A stretch of 64,000 nt of DNA from Porites lobata (GCA_942486035.1 CALNXK010000008.1:2276001-2340000); one strand, 5' to 3'. Shown: positions 1 through 12,710, numbered from the stretch's first letter. Numbers and translations are program-made. The notes: generated by a model not told the origin, from the letters alone.

Positions 1-60
1 ATCATTTACAATTATCATAATTTATAAAACCTGATTAAACATTGGGTATCTAGTATATTG

Positions 61-315
61 TTAAATTGCCAAGTTGTATTGAAACCTTATTCTATTAAAA
101 TAGCAATTTTTAAAACGTTCTGTATTAATACGCGGTAATTGACTTGTTTGTGATCTTAACTTGTTAGATGACTCTTTGACTTTCGGCAAAAGGGCATATA
201 ATGGATGGTTAACATTGTTCTTAATTTTGGTGAACAACCTGCGGTCACACTTCTCTAAAAGGTCATAGATATTAATTAACTCAGAAGAGTGATGTCGCTT
301 ATTGCTTATGGTCAT
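61..315 (-). mobile_element. Non-LTR retrotransposon remnant, reverse transcriptase C-terminus
   Basis: This is an 84-codon frame ending in a stop. It has the look of the extreme C-terminus of CR1/Jockey-type retrotransposon polyproteins: an acidic/basic stretch (LLEKCDRRLFTKI), then HPLYALLP, then a run of Arg/Asn-rich residues around RINTERFKN. No catalytic part is present, so it is a dead fragment. It lies upstream of the VTI1B last exon on the opposite strand, probably in the preceding intron. The family assignment is from remembered pattern only. Confidence 0.45.
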
Positions 316-587
316 GTAAGATAATGATTTTGAAACAAAATAAAATAAAATAAATATTTAGACCAAGGATAAAATTGAACCACAACATAAACATGTAGGC
401 ATGTATGTTTGACCAAGACGGCTCAGCCATCTTGACTGAACAAGCTTGGTTGAAATGAAAGATTTATTGTATGGCCAGAACAAAGATTAATCTTTTCTTG
501 TGGAAGTAAGCAGGAAATTGTTCAATCATTGTATGTTTACATGCATGTGACTTGATCCTAAACTATTTTGGTTTTCTTTTATTTCAG

Positions 588-699
588 GATTGCAACAAAC
601 AAGTTGATATTGCTTTGCATTATCTTGGTAGAGTTGGCCATTTTGGCTGCTGTTGTATATATAAGGTTTTTTAAGAAATCAAAGTCAAAAAAGAATTAG
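588..699 (+). CDS. VTI1B: VTI1B-like Qb-SNARE, last exon only (tail anchor)
   Basis: A good 3' splice site (pyrimidine tract then TTTCAG at 582-587) opens a frame of 36 codons, after one leading base, to TAG at 697-699. The encoded tail has a TNKL motif, a hydrophobic span of about 20 residues (ILLCIILVELAILAAVVYI) and a basic end (RFFKKSKSKKN). This matches the C-terminal anchor of VTI1B, whose animal members end with TNKLLL, a LELAIL-type membrane span and YKFF. VTI1B is a Qb-SNARE of late endosome/TGN fusion and is held in the membrane by this tail. The SNARE helix and all earlier exons lie to the left of the window. A polyadenylation signal follows at 758. VTI1A is the alternative, but the LVELAIL span favours VTI1B. 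Confidence 0.75.
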
Positions 700-757
700 T
701 TAACTCAAAGTTCTTTTGATTATCTCGCAGTGTCATGTGCTACATCATTTACCACTC

Positions 758-763
758 AATAAA
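758..763 (+). promoter_or_regulatory. Polyadenylation signal of the VTI1B-like gene
   Basis: AATAAA lies about 60 bases after the TAG stop of the SNARE tail exon, followed by a T-rich stretch from 770. This gives a very short 3' UTR. Confidence 0.6.
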
Positions 764-1287
764 GCTTCATTTAAGTTTTTGACCATATTTTTTTAGCAAA
801 CTTTCTGGTGGCCTTGCAAAGAATCTTCTATGTGGTCATGATGAAACACATGAACTGTTGAAGTTAAAATGTAATTTTGTAGCTTGAACTCAGCATAATT
901 AGAAAAAAAAATCTCACGGGGGTTGAAAAATGAAAAAACTGAATTTCAGTTTGCCCTGCAGGCAAGAACCTTTAAGATTTTCTCACTTTATGATTTAGAT
1001 TTAGATGATTTGCCTGGATCTTTGGTCATTGGGCAAAGGAGAATGTAAAGATGCTTGCCCAGCAGGAAAATCTACTTTACCCATATAACTGTGTAGAACT
1101 TTTTTCAAGCCCTGATTTCAGATAAGATAGTCTCACCGTGGTAGATCTTTTGATCGTCAGATAAATTTGTTTAGGCAATTTCTAATGGCCTATTACTATA
1201 GCTGATACAAAAAGCTCACTAAGAGGGAAATGTAGCTCAAATTTAGAAGATTTGTCTTGTTTTTTTGATGTTAAGCCATAATTTAAT

Positions 1288-1445
1288 CAGTGGTGGATCC
1301 AGGGGAGGAGCCTGCCCTCCCCCCTATTTTTAGACCAAACTGAGGCCAGAAGGGCTAAAAAAAATTTTTGGGAGACCCCTCCCCCCCTTATCTAAGGATC
1401 TGGATGACCACCCCCTGCTTATCTCAAGGTCTGGATTCGGCACTG
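1288..1445. mobile_element. MITE with CAGTGGTGGATCC-type ends
   Basis: The ends CAGTGGTGGATCCAGG and (reverse) CAGTGCCGAATCCAG are imperfect inverted repeats. The interior contains C-rich and T-rich runs. A second member of the same family, in opposite orientation, is at 60648-60813. The terminal sequence resembles widespread hAT-type nonautonomous elements. No coding capacity. Confidence 0.6.
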
Positions 1446-1480
1446 TTCAATAGCCCTGAAAAAGTGTTTCTAAGCAAATA

Positions 1481-1707
1481 TTAGGGGTGGCGAATGGTAC
1501 CTCGAAAAACGTGGGTCTCGGAAAATTTTGGCAGGATCTCGAAATCTCGGAAGCGTTTTAGGTAAGTCTCGAAGTCTCGTTTTTTCATGGTTTGCTTTTA
1601 CTCTTTTTGAGTCTCGAAACTTTTCACCAAAGAGTCTCGGGCTCGGATTTCTAACTAGGATCTCGGCGTCTCGGCGAGTCTCGGATTTTACCATTCGCCA
1701 CCCCTAA
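1481..1707. mobile_element. MITE with TTAGGGGTGGCGAATGGTA ends
   Basis: Near-perfect 19-bp terminal inverted repeats bracket about 190 bp. The interior is a degenerate array of the motif GTCTCG/CTCGAA, repeated about 15 times. Open frames across it are artefacts of the array. No coding capacity. Confidence 0.65.
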
Positions 1708-2373
1708 TATTGTTTCTTTCCTTGAACGTTGTCAGGGCTCAAGATCTTTAAAAAATTTAAGAAATCCAATTTATATATAGGAAGTTAATTATTGCTCTAA
1801 TGAAGTCATTCAAAAGCAGCTGATCATCATTTTCATCAGACAGCTTTTTTCTGCATTGTTCATATTGTCTTTTTTTGTTTGTTTTTCCAAAGTAATAATA
1901 CGCAATTTACATTCATGTCAATTAATATCTCCATTAATATGTGCAATGAGCTTGCATATATTATTGCAATACCCAACTCATGAATATTACTATGAAATGA
2001 ACCAAACAAAATTTTCCTTACAGGTCAGGGCATGCTTCTTTTAGACATGTTTCATGGCAATACATCAGGTTTTCAAATGAGGCCATGTAAGTGCAAAATC
2101 TTTCATGTAAAAAAATGAGTCTCATTGAAATATTATAATGATAAAATTTTTTTTATATCAAAGATTTCGTGCGTATCTTTGTTTTGAAAAAATATGCTTG
2201 AGGCAACTCAGAAATAATCTTTTTTGGTATCACAAAAGTACTCTTTAAATAATAATGAAATGACAGTTCACAGTTAGAGCAAATAGAGGTATTATAACCA
2301 AGAAAAATTAATGTGGCAAAATAAAAGAGATTGTTTTTAATGGCTATTTTGTATTTAGCAACCGGACTGTGAC

Positions 2374-2512
2374 ATTTTGGGCAAACATTAGTATGAAAAA
2401 CTTCTGTGAATCCCTAACAAAAGTCAAACCTGGTAGTACCTTCCATGGCCTCCAATGGGGATTCACAGAGTTTTTCTTGTCAAGTTTTTTACACTAATGT
2501 TTGCCCAAAAAT
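2374..2512. mobile_element. Short inverted-repeat element (MITE)
   Basis: TTTTGGGCAAACATTAGT at the left end and its reverse complement at the right end bracket about 100 bp. Inner arms (AAAACTTCTGTGAATCCC and GGGGATTCACAGAGTTTTT) continue the fold, so the whole unit can form one hairpin. It lies in the VTI1B-CHP1 intergenic region. Confidence 0.55.
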
Positions 2513-3460
2513 AGACTAGAGAACATTTCTGCAGATATAAACCTATTGATTTTTTATTTACTACAAAACGTTACAAAAAATATGATGCAGCATACATTTA
2601 ATTGTATTGATCAACACAGATATACAGGTTGTGTCATTATGACAAAATGAACAACTTCTTCATCAGTTTGAACTCAACCATTATATACTATAATCACACA
2701 TTTGACAGAAAACTAAGGTTATTTGATTGACAAGCACCTTCCAACAGTGCTTCTTTCCTTGGGTGGGATTTATTTGCAACATACTGATGACAATATCGCA
2801 AACCTCCAAGTAAAGGCAGAGTGTTTTCATTTTTATCATATTTTTTCTCACTTGAATGTGAACAAAAGTAGGTTGCATGTTATGAAAAGTGTTTCCAGAA
2901 TTCTTGCAACTATGAAATAACTACCCGTTTTCCTTTTTTTGGTTTTTATGGTGATCACCAATTTATTACTTATTTACCAAGCTGAACCTTTTGGAAGAAA
3001 AGGTGAGACTGCCATAATAAATATCTACCCTAAAACTTGTGGTCAAACGGGAAAATCATATTTTTAAAAAACAAGTTACATTTGATCATTACATTGAAAA
3101 GTAGAGTTGCAGAATTTTTTTCAAGTAATTCCATTACACGGTAGCTTTATCTCTGGTGGAGTCGGGGATATTATTTATTCGATGAAAACATCATCACCTC
3201 AAATCATATCCCTCTGCAAGAACCAGCAAAAAAAAAAACGGAGCAAGAAAACTCTGATCGAGGGCTGTATTGTGCTTATTGGTTTCTTATCTTTTACAAT
3301 TACCTTTGTTCTGGTTCCTACAAAAAGCCAAAAAGAAAGGGCCCATTATCCTCCAAACTAAGTTAAAAAATTCTTGAGAATTGAATAGCTAGCTCATGAT
3401 CTATCATGGTTTTCTGTGAAAAGTAATAATTTAAAAAATGTCAGTGCTAAACAGAAGGAT

Positions 3461-6400
3461 TCAAGCCAGAAATCTGATGCTCATTTTTGAATTCATATCT
3501 ACATTTTCCAGTACCTAGAAGGTAAAAAAGACAACAAAAATTAGCAATTTTTTTAACACCATATTGCTGAATTTACTGGAGTCAAAATTTTTTCCCATTA
3601 GAGATCTTCAAAGAAGCAATGGCTGTTTAAAAAGGTTTTACTACGAAGTGCAAGTACATGTTAGTCACTTCAACCTAGGAATTAGCAAAAAAGTGCAAAA
3701 TCATCTTGCGTGATTAACAATAGTTTGCATATTTTAATGATGGCAACACAACAACAATGAGCAAGGATTCTGATATGTCAATCGATATTGGGATTTGAAA
3801 GAGCGATATGGATCTCCAGACAGCCAAGACATATCAATGGATGGTGAGTGGATTTTCCACTATCTTGAGACTTTCTTAATATTTTCGCCAAAAGTATATT
3901 AGTTTTGTTGAGCTTGTTACAGTCCCTGGGCATTTATTAGGTCATTGACAGTAAGGGTGGAGAGGGGAAAAGGAGGACAATGTTAACACGTCAATAGACA
4001 TCGAGAACTGGAACACTGACTTTCACACTGTGTGATCCTTAAAATCATCATTATTAATCTGTTTGAACAATAATTAAACAATACGCCGCATTTACTTACT
4101 CTCTTCAGTTCTTCAAATGAAATTGCACCATCCTTGTCAATGTCAGCATCACTTATTGCACGATCAGCAATTCCACCGAGTTGTTCATCACTAATGTTCA
4201 TTCCTACCATCATATGAAGAACCTACAAACAAAAGGATAATTAACATGGTTAACAATAATACCAGTTCATAAAAATTAAATTTCGCCATTTTGAACGACA
4301 CTGGATGGCCAACGCTTCGATGCTCACTACCAAGCGTTTGTAAGCCTCAAATTATTGATATAGAATGTATTAATGACAACAAAAACTTATCTAATAATAA
4401 TTTTGTAACATTTGATTTCCTTTCAAAATAGCTGCCACAAATTTTGTAGCAAAATAGATTTTAAAAAAGCATCAAACATTTTGGTTTCCTATTTCTTAAA
4501 GCAGGGCTCGAAAAAAGACCCTCGGGAAGTGCAAGACAAGTAGTGCGGGGAAAGTAACTTGTAGAACACACTTGCTCAATGGGTAAGGTTTTGACAAGTT
4601 ATCCTCTTAAAAAATCATTAACAAAGAAGAGCACGAAGTGTCAGTGGGCGAGCAAAATGCGAGAGCTGCTTGCCCAAAGAACAAGCTTGAATTCAAGTTT
4701 TTTTGAGCCCTGTTAAAGGAATTTTGGACAAAAATTCCATAATTAAGAAATGAAACTGAACTGCAGCTCTCTCAAAAACTTGTTGGCCAACAGAAGTTTA
4801 ACAGAGCCATTGTTCACTTTGCCTAACTGAGACTGATATTTTCATACCAAATTTATTAACCTTTGTGAGCTTTCTTGAGATGATACTTTTTCTTGTGGGG
4901 AAAAACAGGCAATTATTGTAAGCTTGCAAGATAGATCAAGATATCTTATTATCAAATGTGTGATTTGGTCTGGCTGTGTTACCAAGTCAATAAGTCACAA
5001 TAATAATAATTATACCAGTTATTGACATACCTGCATCAAGTCATCCTTTGATATTTTTCCATCATTGTCCAAATCATAGATTTTAAAGGCAACTGTTGGT
5101 AGCAAAGTTAAGCACAATATTATTAAGAAGCTGGCAAGAAATATTGTTTTCTAAATCTTCAAAATTGTGTAGAATGTAATCGTGAATTCCACTTACACTG
5201 CATCTTTTTTTCTCTACTATTCAAGGGATTTTCCGTGGCAGAATCAATAGGTCTGAAGTGAGCTAAAGTCCTAACAAACTGTCTGAAGTTGCATGTCTCT
5301 TCATCTCTTTCCCTAATAACCAAAGCAATTAACATTATTTACATGTACATTTATGGCTACATAGTTTTTTTTTTTGCAAGCCTTTGGCAAGGTTCATAAA
5401 TTCATCAGAATTATTTTGTGTCATTTATATGTGGACCTCTTAGCACAGTAGTTACCCAAGTAGAATTAAGGGTGGCCTCTAAATATGTATTGTCAATGCT
5501 CTAGTAAGCAACCACGGCATTAATTCAAAGAAGTGGTCACAACAAAAACTTGTCACTTGCACAACGGTGCTCTCGTAACCAACCTGACACTGAATGATAG
5601 AGAATGGTTACTTACAAGAACTATTCTACACCATGCCTTTATAACAGTAACACTCTTTGACTTTTTCTAAATGTAGATTTGTCTTGGGCTAAAAAAGCAA
5701 ATTACTTCAATAGACTGGTCCCACTCTTATTTCTTTTTTAATATATTTTTCATTCTGTTGTTGGAAGTCATCCTCCTAAGTGTTAAAATTATTTTCCTCA
5801 ATCAGACATAACAATGGTTTGTAAGCAAGGAAGAATGACTTACTGACTGTCTTCATTCATAAAGAATGCATCTATGATTCTGTCACCGATTGGATTGATG
5901 GCCAGCTCTGGTATGGACATAAAATCTCTGCGGCTGATAAGTAAAACAAATAAAGATTTGTGAGATCAAAGCTTGTGTCTCTTAAAAGGAATTATATATA
6001 ATGGCCTAAAGAGAAGCAATCATGAAGACCTTCTCACCAATAAAAGATGCTAATTAACAAATTTTAATGAAGAGAAACAAACTGGGCAATAACTTGAATA
6101 ATAATCTTGAACCTTAACTCATAATTTAGATGAGTTGTTTTTCAGAGAAGATGAATGAGACCTTAGTTTAATTATTTCCCATGAAAGTTTTGCTATGCTT
6201 ACAATGTACATCCTGTACTGAGTTCCCTTCCCCCTCAAATTCACACACTCTGCAAGCAGTGCCTCTTTTACCTTAATGGAGGGGGCAAAATAAGATCTAA
6301 CATAAACTTGCCCATACTTAGAAGCTACTACAGAGAACTGGGTTGGAGATACTCGCTATAATGGCCTATACAGGGAGGCTCTGCTCAAAAGGGGTAACTT

Positions 6401-8077
6401 TTTCAGGCTTTAGGGATTTGAAAGAGTAGGGATTTCACTAGTTGAAGTATACAAAAGGGTAGGAAAAACTGTCATTTCAGTCTGTAAAAAGGCCCAAAAG
6501 GGCTAAAAGTTGCATCTATGGCTGTGAAAAGTCGAGAAAATGTTCTGGCTTTTTATTTATTCCTCTTTGAAAGACAGTGCAATTACAGTGATTAAAAAAG
6601 ATGCAAAGTTCAAAACTAGAACTGGGTACCATTTTTCAGTAGCACGGACAATTTTCAGTAACTATGGACTACTATGAGTTGTAGCAGGATGGGAAAATGT
6701 TGGATCCTGAGGTTAAGAAGAAATGCAAGAAAGATAAGAGGAAATCTGTAATTTAATAACGCCTTTATTCATAATTTTTGTCCTGCCTAGATTCGCGCTA
6801 TTGCTATTTGCAAGGCATAGAGTACTGTAAGCTTTTAATATGGATCTAATATTCTTAAATAAAATACATTGTTGTTGTTGTTGTTGTTGTTTCATTAGAA
6901 GGTATACGAAAGGGATACCATTACTGTCAAAGATGATACAAAGGGGTAAGGGGCTGGATCATGAGGCAGAGCTGTCCTGTATAAAACTCTGTTGATTACA
7001 TCACCCTAAAAACCCCCAGCTCCCTCCTCCCCCTGACTACAGACCCAACTGTTAGGCTTTGAAAACTTTTTGGTAAACTGAGCTTGCTGAATGAAGGGAA
7101 AAAGCCAAACCACCCTTACTTCTTTATAAGATTCTTATCTTTGACACTGATATGTTTCTGCCCCATTTCCTATTAAAAGCACAAACATGGAACACTTTGA
7201 TTCTCACCAAAAGAAAGAAGCTAATTTTTGCCAGATGGAACAAAAACACTTTATTGCAGTGTCAATCATGTCTTTAGCATGAAACTACTATATAATATCT
7301 CCTAAAAGAGACAGGACCGCCATTTTTGTGTAATCATGTGAGTGACGTGAAGGTCTAGCCATTTGAAAGGCAACGGAAGTGGGTATTTGTCTGGTGGTTG
7401 CAGGAATCAAGCCTGCAACCACTTGCCAGGAAATAGGAGACGTCTGCACGCAGGCAAGCAACCACCTGCTTTACAGTCAAGCACTTTACCAACTCAGCTC
7501 ATCCTGCTGCAGATTAACAGAACCATGTTTCAGAAAATCAATGAACCAAGTTTCAGGAAAGCATGGACAAACCAAAACACTGGGGGTGAACTCTTTGTGG
7601 GGCTAAACCACTAGAGTCCTGTTGAAATGGACAAGCCTCCCAAACGACTGGGATGAATTATTTGTGCCCACTGTTCTTAAAATATATTTTTGCTGCACTT
7701 TAGGGCTTGTGAAATTAGGCAGTTTTGGCAACTTGTGTTGCAACAAAATTGCTACACAAGTTGCCAAAAAAATTATTAATTAATTTCTATAATTTTTACC
7801 TCAAAGTGCCCTTTGTGGCCTTGTCAAGACTTGAAAATCTGCAATAAAGTCTTCTTATTTGATTTGGAGAAACTGAAAAAAAACAAAAAGGAACACGTTT
7901 AACGAAAAGGTCAGAGAGAAAAAATAAAGTTTTACCGAATAGTCGACCTCGCCGGCTGGGCAATACACTGAATACAAAAATGAAAAAGCCAATCAAATAA
8001 TTATACTTACAGCCAGTCTCGTTTTGTAGCTCTTCTATGTCTTCCTCTTGTAAAAGAGTAGAGGATTTTAAACCCAT
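3461..8077 (-). CDS. CHP1: Calcineurin B homologous protein (CHP1-like), complete, 7 exons
   Basis: CHP1 is an EF-hand protein that binds the cytoplasmic tail of Na+/H+ exchangers and assists their delivery and activity at the plasma membrane. Exons, 5' to 3' on the minus strand: 8077-8011, 7872-7800, 5933-5844, 5312-5197, 5092-5031, 4222-4100, 3514-3461. All junctions are GT/AG and phases join without a break to give 194 aa (human 195). The start MGLKSSTLL keeps Gly2 and Ser for N-myristoylation. The first EF-hand (RFSSLDKATKGTL) is degenerate. EF3 (DLDNDGKISKDD) and EF4 (DIDKDGAISFEE) look calcium-competent, as in the family. The tiny last exon supplies VLENVDMNSKMSIRFLA, matching the conserved MSIRFL tail. 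CHP2 is an animal paralogue, but the MMVG-NISDEQL segment fits CHP1 closely. Introns hold MITEs at 4502 and 6371. Confidence 0.93.
4502..4712. mobile_element. MITE in CHP1 intron 6-5 region
   Basis: CAGGGCTCGAAAAAA at the left and TTTTTTTGAGCCCTG at the right form terminal inverted repeats around about 180 bp without coding capacity. It lies between CHP1 exons 6 and 5. A related CAAGCCCTG end occurs near 1107. Confidence 0.55.
6371..6979. mobile_element. TA-flanked inverted-repeat element carrying a retroposed insert
   Basis: Ends CAGGGAGGCTCTGC and (reverse) CAGGACAGCTCTGC are flanked by TA on both sides, the usual Tc1/mariner-type target. Inside, 6700-6891 looks like a later insertion that ends in AATAAAATACA and a TTG repeat. 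It lies in CHP1 intron 2. Confidence 0.5.
6869..6891 (+). repeat. (TTG)n microsatellite at a retroposon 3' end
   Basis: About seven and a half TTG/GTT units directly follow AATAAAATACA. That is the form of the 3' tail of a non-LTR retroelement or SINE inserted in the plus orientation. Confidence 0.6.
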
Positions 8078-9460
8078 GTTTGGTATTTGCCTTTTACAAC
8101 AAAAAAAAGAAGCCTTCACTACAGTATTGAGAACATTTCACCATAAAACCGAACTCGTCTGATATTTTTACCGAAGGTCAACCGAGCCGGGCTTTGTAAC
8201 CGAGCTTTTGATTACGCACTGGAAAGAGAACATTGCCTTACTCTCCACCAGTGGGTAGGGGTTTTATTTGCAGCGTGGAAAAGACCAAACCTGATCAAAA
8301 ACATTGATGTTGGCCGATCAAATATTGTAACTTCCATCTCTTCATCATTGTATGCAACTGCTTGACCGTTATTTCCACTTCCATAAATATTTTTTTTGTT
8401 ATTTTTAGTTTGGCAGCCAAGGACGCTCACTCCATTTTGTAATTATGTTATTTTTCGGCCTTGGGATGTATACAGATGTGTACATGTAGATTTTTGTGCC
8501 CCAAATTGGTTTCATAGTTTGGGACAGATTAAAATATTATTTATAACTGTTTTTGAAACATGGAGGCAGGGATACACTCTATGCAGTTTACAAGATGTAG
8601 AAAATAACTCAAAATAACTAAGAATAGTACACACGTTCTGATTGGTTAAAAACCTATGGTTTATTGTGTTTTTAAGAGCGACTTTCTGTAAATACCACGG
8701 ATAGGTGTGCAAGACGGAAAAATCGAAATCCCCCAAACTTTGTCACAACAAAGCCCTTTGGAAACTATTTTAGAAAATACAAAACTCAGTTCGTTTGACT
8801 TAATATTTTCCAAAATAATAATTTTTTTAAATTTTCATCTTCGAGAGGCCTTCAAACCACCGAAAAATGTGCTTGATACCCTCGCTTCGTGAATGGAAAC
8901 GGAAACTAATACCATAACTTTTTTTACATTAAACAATGTTATGATCCTTCCTTTCTACCTAAACGTTGTTAGAATTTCAAAAGATTTCAATCTGATTTTT
9001 TAATATTTTTTCAAAATTACCCTCTAAATCAGCATTATCGCGACCATCAATTTTGCCATTTTTCAACGGCGAAAATCCCTTCCTGGTACATGGCTTTCAT
9101 TAGAAAAATGGTATTCCAGAGAAAGAGCAATGTTTCCCCTATCAATCTGTGAAATAAAATTCTGGGGCAATTAAAACTGCGAGTTTTTACAACTGAAAAC
9201 ATTTACGGTACTCGCGTGATTTACGACCTCTGAACTTGCAGTTGTCGTGATGAATACAAGCGAGAACCTAGACAGCACTTGAAACCCTGACGCAAATTAG
9301 CCCCTTTTCCGCCAGTTTAAACACCAAAAACGATTTTAGATTTCACAGTGGTAAATTTTCAAAAGGAAAAGCAATTTTATTGTGCGAAAGTGTGCTATGA
9401 ACTTCTTGACTACAAACACTTCCCTTACGTGCGTATTTGTTTACTTTTGCCGTACACATA

Positions 9461-12332
9461 CACAGGAAACTTTTTGTAATTCCCAAACTGGGAAAGTGTT
9501 GGGGATTTTTCCCATTATTGGGAAATGGTTGGGACAGCATTTTCCTCTCATGGGAAACGATTGGTAAAAGTTTGGGTTTATTTTTCCCAACGCTGGGTTC
9601 ACTTTGGGAAATGAAGCAAAATATTTTTCTAAATACCAATGTTGGGAATCCAATGGGTTTTCTCCCCAGGGTATGGGAAAATGATGGGACTATTTTTTCA
9701 CAAGTTGGGAAATATTTCAACATGTTATTCCCAATTTTGGGAAATGCAAGGGACAAGAAATCCCCACATTGGGAAAGGGTTGGTTAAAGTTAGGGTTACG
9801 TTTTCTCGATACCGTGTTTAGTTTGGGAACTTACAGATTCCAAGATCCCAACATTGGGAAACCAATGGGTTTATTTCCCAAAATATGGGAAAATAATGGG
9901 GCTATTTTTCCACAAGTTGGGAAATATTGCAGCCTGTTATTCCCGATTTTGGAAAATGAAAGGGACAAGAAATCCCCACCTTGGAAAAGGATTTGATTAA
10001 ATCTAGATTTGTCATTCTTATGACTATTATATTGGGTGGGAAAGAATACAATAATCTTGTGTTAGAATTACAATGTAAGGGTTAGGCCAATTATTATATT
10101 CTTTTATGGGAAATATTGAAAAATTTCAATCCAAAAGCAGAAAAGGATTAAGAATAATATTTTTCATACACAAAATGTTTGGTAACTAGTAAATCTTCCC
10201 AAATGTTGAATTTAGTCTTGAAAGAAATGACAGATTGCTCTTGAAATACCAACATACATAGTGTACAAATAATGTTTAAAAAGTTTAATTTTCTAAACAT
10301 CATATCTGCTAAGTTTAGAACAAAACAGTTAAAGTTTCATTGGCTTATTTGAAAACCAAAAGTATGGTAATTCAGTGCATGCACTTGATCGCATGCAGCC
10401 GCTTCAATATAATTAACTATGAATGATCCCACTAGGCGCATAACTCTTCTCCATATCAAGGTGTCTTCTGTTGAGAGCTGAAATTTGCCCAGTTACTCGA
10501 GTCCAATCTGATTAATGAGATTGCTTTGCATGGAGTTTTCGGCGAACTACATTTTTCGCCGCATCTGTGAATAGGCCCGCTGCCTTTTTTCAAAGGTTCC
10601 CTCACCTGGGAGAACAATGCAATATTTTCTTCTCACTGCTTTGCTCTTCGCGAGCGTCGGCATAGTGCATTTAACTCTGAAACGGACCACAAGTTAAAGC
10701 TTTCAAAGACAGACAATCTTCATCTTGCGGTATTGCCGCCATGTTTGGTACTTGAACTGGCGTCCAGGCCTCCGCTTAGTGACGCGCGATCACGTGCGGC
10801 TTTTGAACCAATAGAAATGTGTACAAGATCAGTTTTCTTGGTTCAAATCTTTAGGCGGACTTCTGTGCAGTACAACAGTGGTTTGCAAACGGATTGTCTT
10901 TATAATCAATGCATCCAAAGATTTTAACGCAAAATATTCACTTGTGAGGTTGCTTACATTTGTCATGTTTCAAAATCGTCTTCTATTAAACAATGACTGA
11001 GCTGGATCGCGCATTAAAGAAGAAGGTATGTGTGGAAACTCGTGTTTGGTTGCTCCGTTGAGATCGTACGAGGCTCGATCGTCTCTTGTCGGGTGCTATT
11101 TGTTCGTTTTTATAGATGAAGTTTCCACCTTTTTTGTTTATACAGATGACTGTGGTCTTTGCTGCAAATCGTCCACGGAGTCCATTAGAATAATCATATT
11201 CTAGCGGAATATTGAAATCGAAGACTTCGATGTATTAGAGGAAAGATAAGAATGTTCTGACACGTCCGCTATGTAAAAACTATACAAGAGACTGGTTCAT
11301 TTATTATAATTATGACTTGACGCTGTTTTTTCCCAGGTAGGACCTAGCAATAACTAAATACCATAGTGGTTCTGATATAAATGTTGCTGCTCTTAACCAT
11401 GAAAATGAAGTTAAGGGACATTTGATGTGTTCATAAAGGAATTGAGCTGTTTGATGAATGTATGGAATAGCCTTCGACAATATGACTCTGCATAACTGCA
11501 TTACTCTATGATTGATGAATGAACTTAAATTAAACAGTTTAATATATTTTTATGATACAGTTTTCAATGATATTGTATTTTTGCACGTTATATTTACATA
11601 TAAAGAGATACAGATTAAATACCTGTTTAGTAACAATCAACCAGTTTGAATTGACACCTGCATTGTCATCTAAAATAAATGTTACTGTTAACCATATTAA
11701 TATTGTCGAACCTTTTTTGTGTGTTTTACAACTGGACCAATATTTTTAAAGGCTGCTTGATTGATTACAATTACATTCATAAGTCCATAAGTCAGGACAT
11801 ATGTGGGCCAATGTTATCCCATTATTGAAGATCAACTGGGGCAATAAAAACCCATCTTTGGAGTGTAACTATCCCAATATATTCCCATATCTCGGGTTTA
11901 AATTGGTCCAATACTATCCCTTTAATGGGATAAAAGTGGACCAATGTTATACCACTAATTGGGGATTACCTGGGGCAATAAAAACCCATGGTTGGGGTAT
12001 TACTGTTCCAATATAATTCCTACATTGGGTTTCAGATGGCCCAGTATTAACCCACTATTGGAGTTCAACTGGGACAATTGAATCACATTTTTGGGGTTTT
12101 TGTGGGTTGGTAAAATCCCATTAATGGGATAAATATGGGACACGAAAACTCCATTCCTGGGTTAAAGTTGGTACACTAAAATCCCAATTTGCGGGTTTTT
12201 ATTGGGTTTACTTGAACCCAATGTTGGTTTTGGTAGCATTTTCCCAATTTGGGAAATTACAACCAAAACCCAAGAAAACCCCACGAATTTCCTGTTTTTT
12301 CCCACTTTGGGAATCACCAAAAATTCCCTGTG
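9461..12332. mobile_element. CACAGG-ended DNA transposon with TTGGGAAA subterminal arrays
   Basis: Terminal inverted repeats of about 32 bp start CACAGGAAACTTTTTG (left) and CACAGGGAATTTTTGG (right, reversed), flanked by ATA at 9458-9460 and 12333-12335. Long subterminal zones (9480-9990 and 11800-12320) are packed with variants of TTGGGAAA/TTTCCCAA. Overlapping frames there are artefacts of that array. CACTA-type elements share CAC termini, 2-3 bp target duplications and subterminal repeats, so that superfamily is the best guess. It interrupts the left arm of the fold-back element, so it is younger than it. The middle (10400-11330) is unlike the ends and carries a possible mini-gene. Confidence 0.65.
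10993..11193 (+). CDS. Possible captured two-exon mini-gene (unidentified)
   Basis: ATG at 10993 opens MTELDRALKKK, which ends exactly at a strong donor (AAG then GTATGTG at 11026). After a pyrimidine-rich stretch and TACAG at 11141-11145, a frame in the same phase runs ATG ACT GTG to TAA at 11191-11193, giving 26 aa in total. The sequence before the ATG is less AT-rich and contains GCCGCCATG- and CACGTG-type motifs like a housekeeping promoter. I do not recognise the peptide. It may be the 5' end of a host gene captured by the surrounding transposon, or chance. Confidence 0.2.
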
Positions 12333-12710
12333 ATATGTACAAAATGGCTAATAGTGTCGGTAGCTATTCTTTCAAATGCTCTCATTTCTCATGAACCAAA
12401 TCGTTATAGCTACAAAAAAAGGAAAACATTTTGACCTACCTCACATTATTTGACAACAGACCCGAATCCTTTACTGCCTTTAGCGATACGAGCTTGCGTG
12501 ACAAAGAACTTTGAGACCCAGGTTATACCGCGCAGACAGATACCATTCCGAAAAAGAAACTCACGCGGCACCTTCTGTAGCTATAAAAGCGAAACATGTA
12601 AAATATCAAAATTCTTAGTTTCGTTGACTTATCTGCCAGAGCGACCCTGCAAACGTAACACTAAAAAAATATTTTTTCGTCAAAAGACTATATAGGGGTG
12701 GGCCCTTATA

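Noticed and set aside
3107..3361. Plus-strand frame with one hydrophobic segment
   Set aside because: It lies antisense to the likely 3' UTR of CHP1, has no supporting splice or promoter signals, and resembles no known small membrane protein.
3960..4030. Alternative last exon of CHP1 directly after exon 6
   Set aside because: A CACACAG acceptor and an MSI-like triplet exist there, but no frame gives the family tail. The exon at 3514-3461 gives VLENVDMNSKMSIRFLA in the right phase.
9343..9996. Several overlapping long frames on both strands (up to 137 codons)
   Set aside because: They arise from the irregular TTGGGAAA motif of a transposon subterminal region, with simultaneous openness in many frames and no domain.
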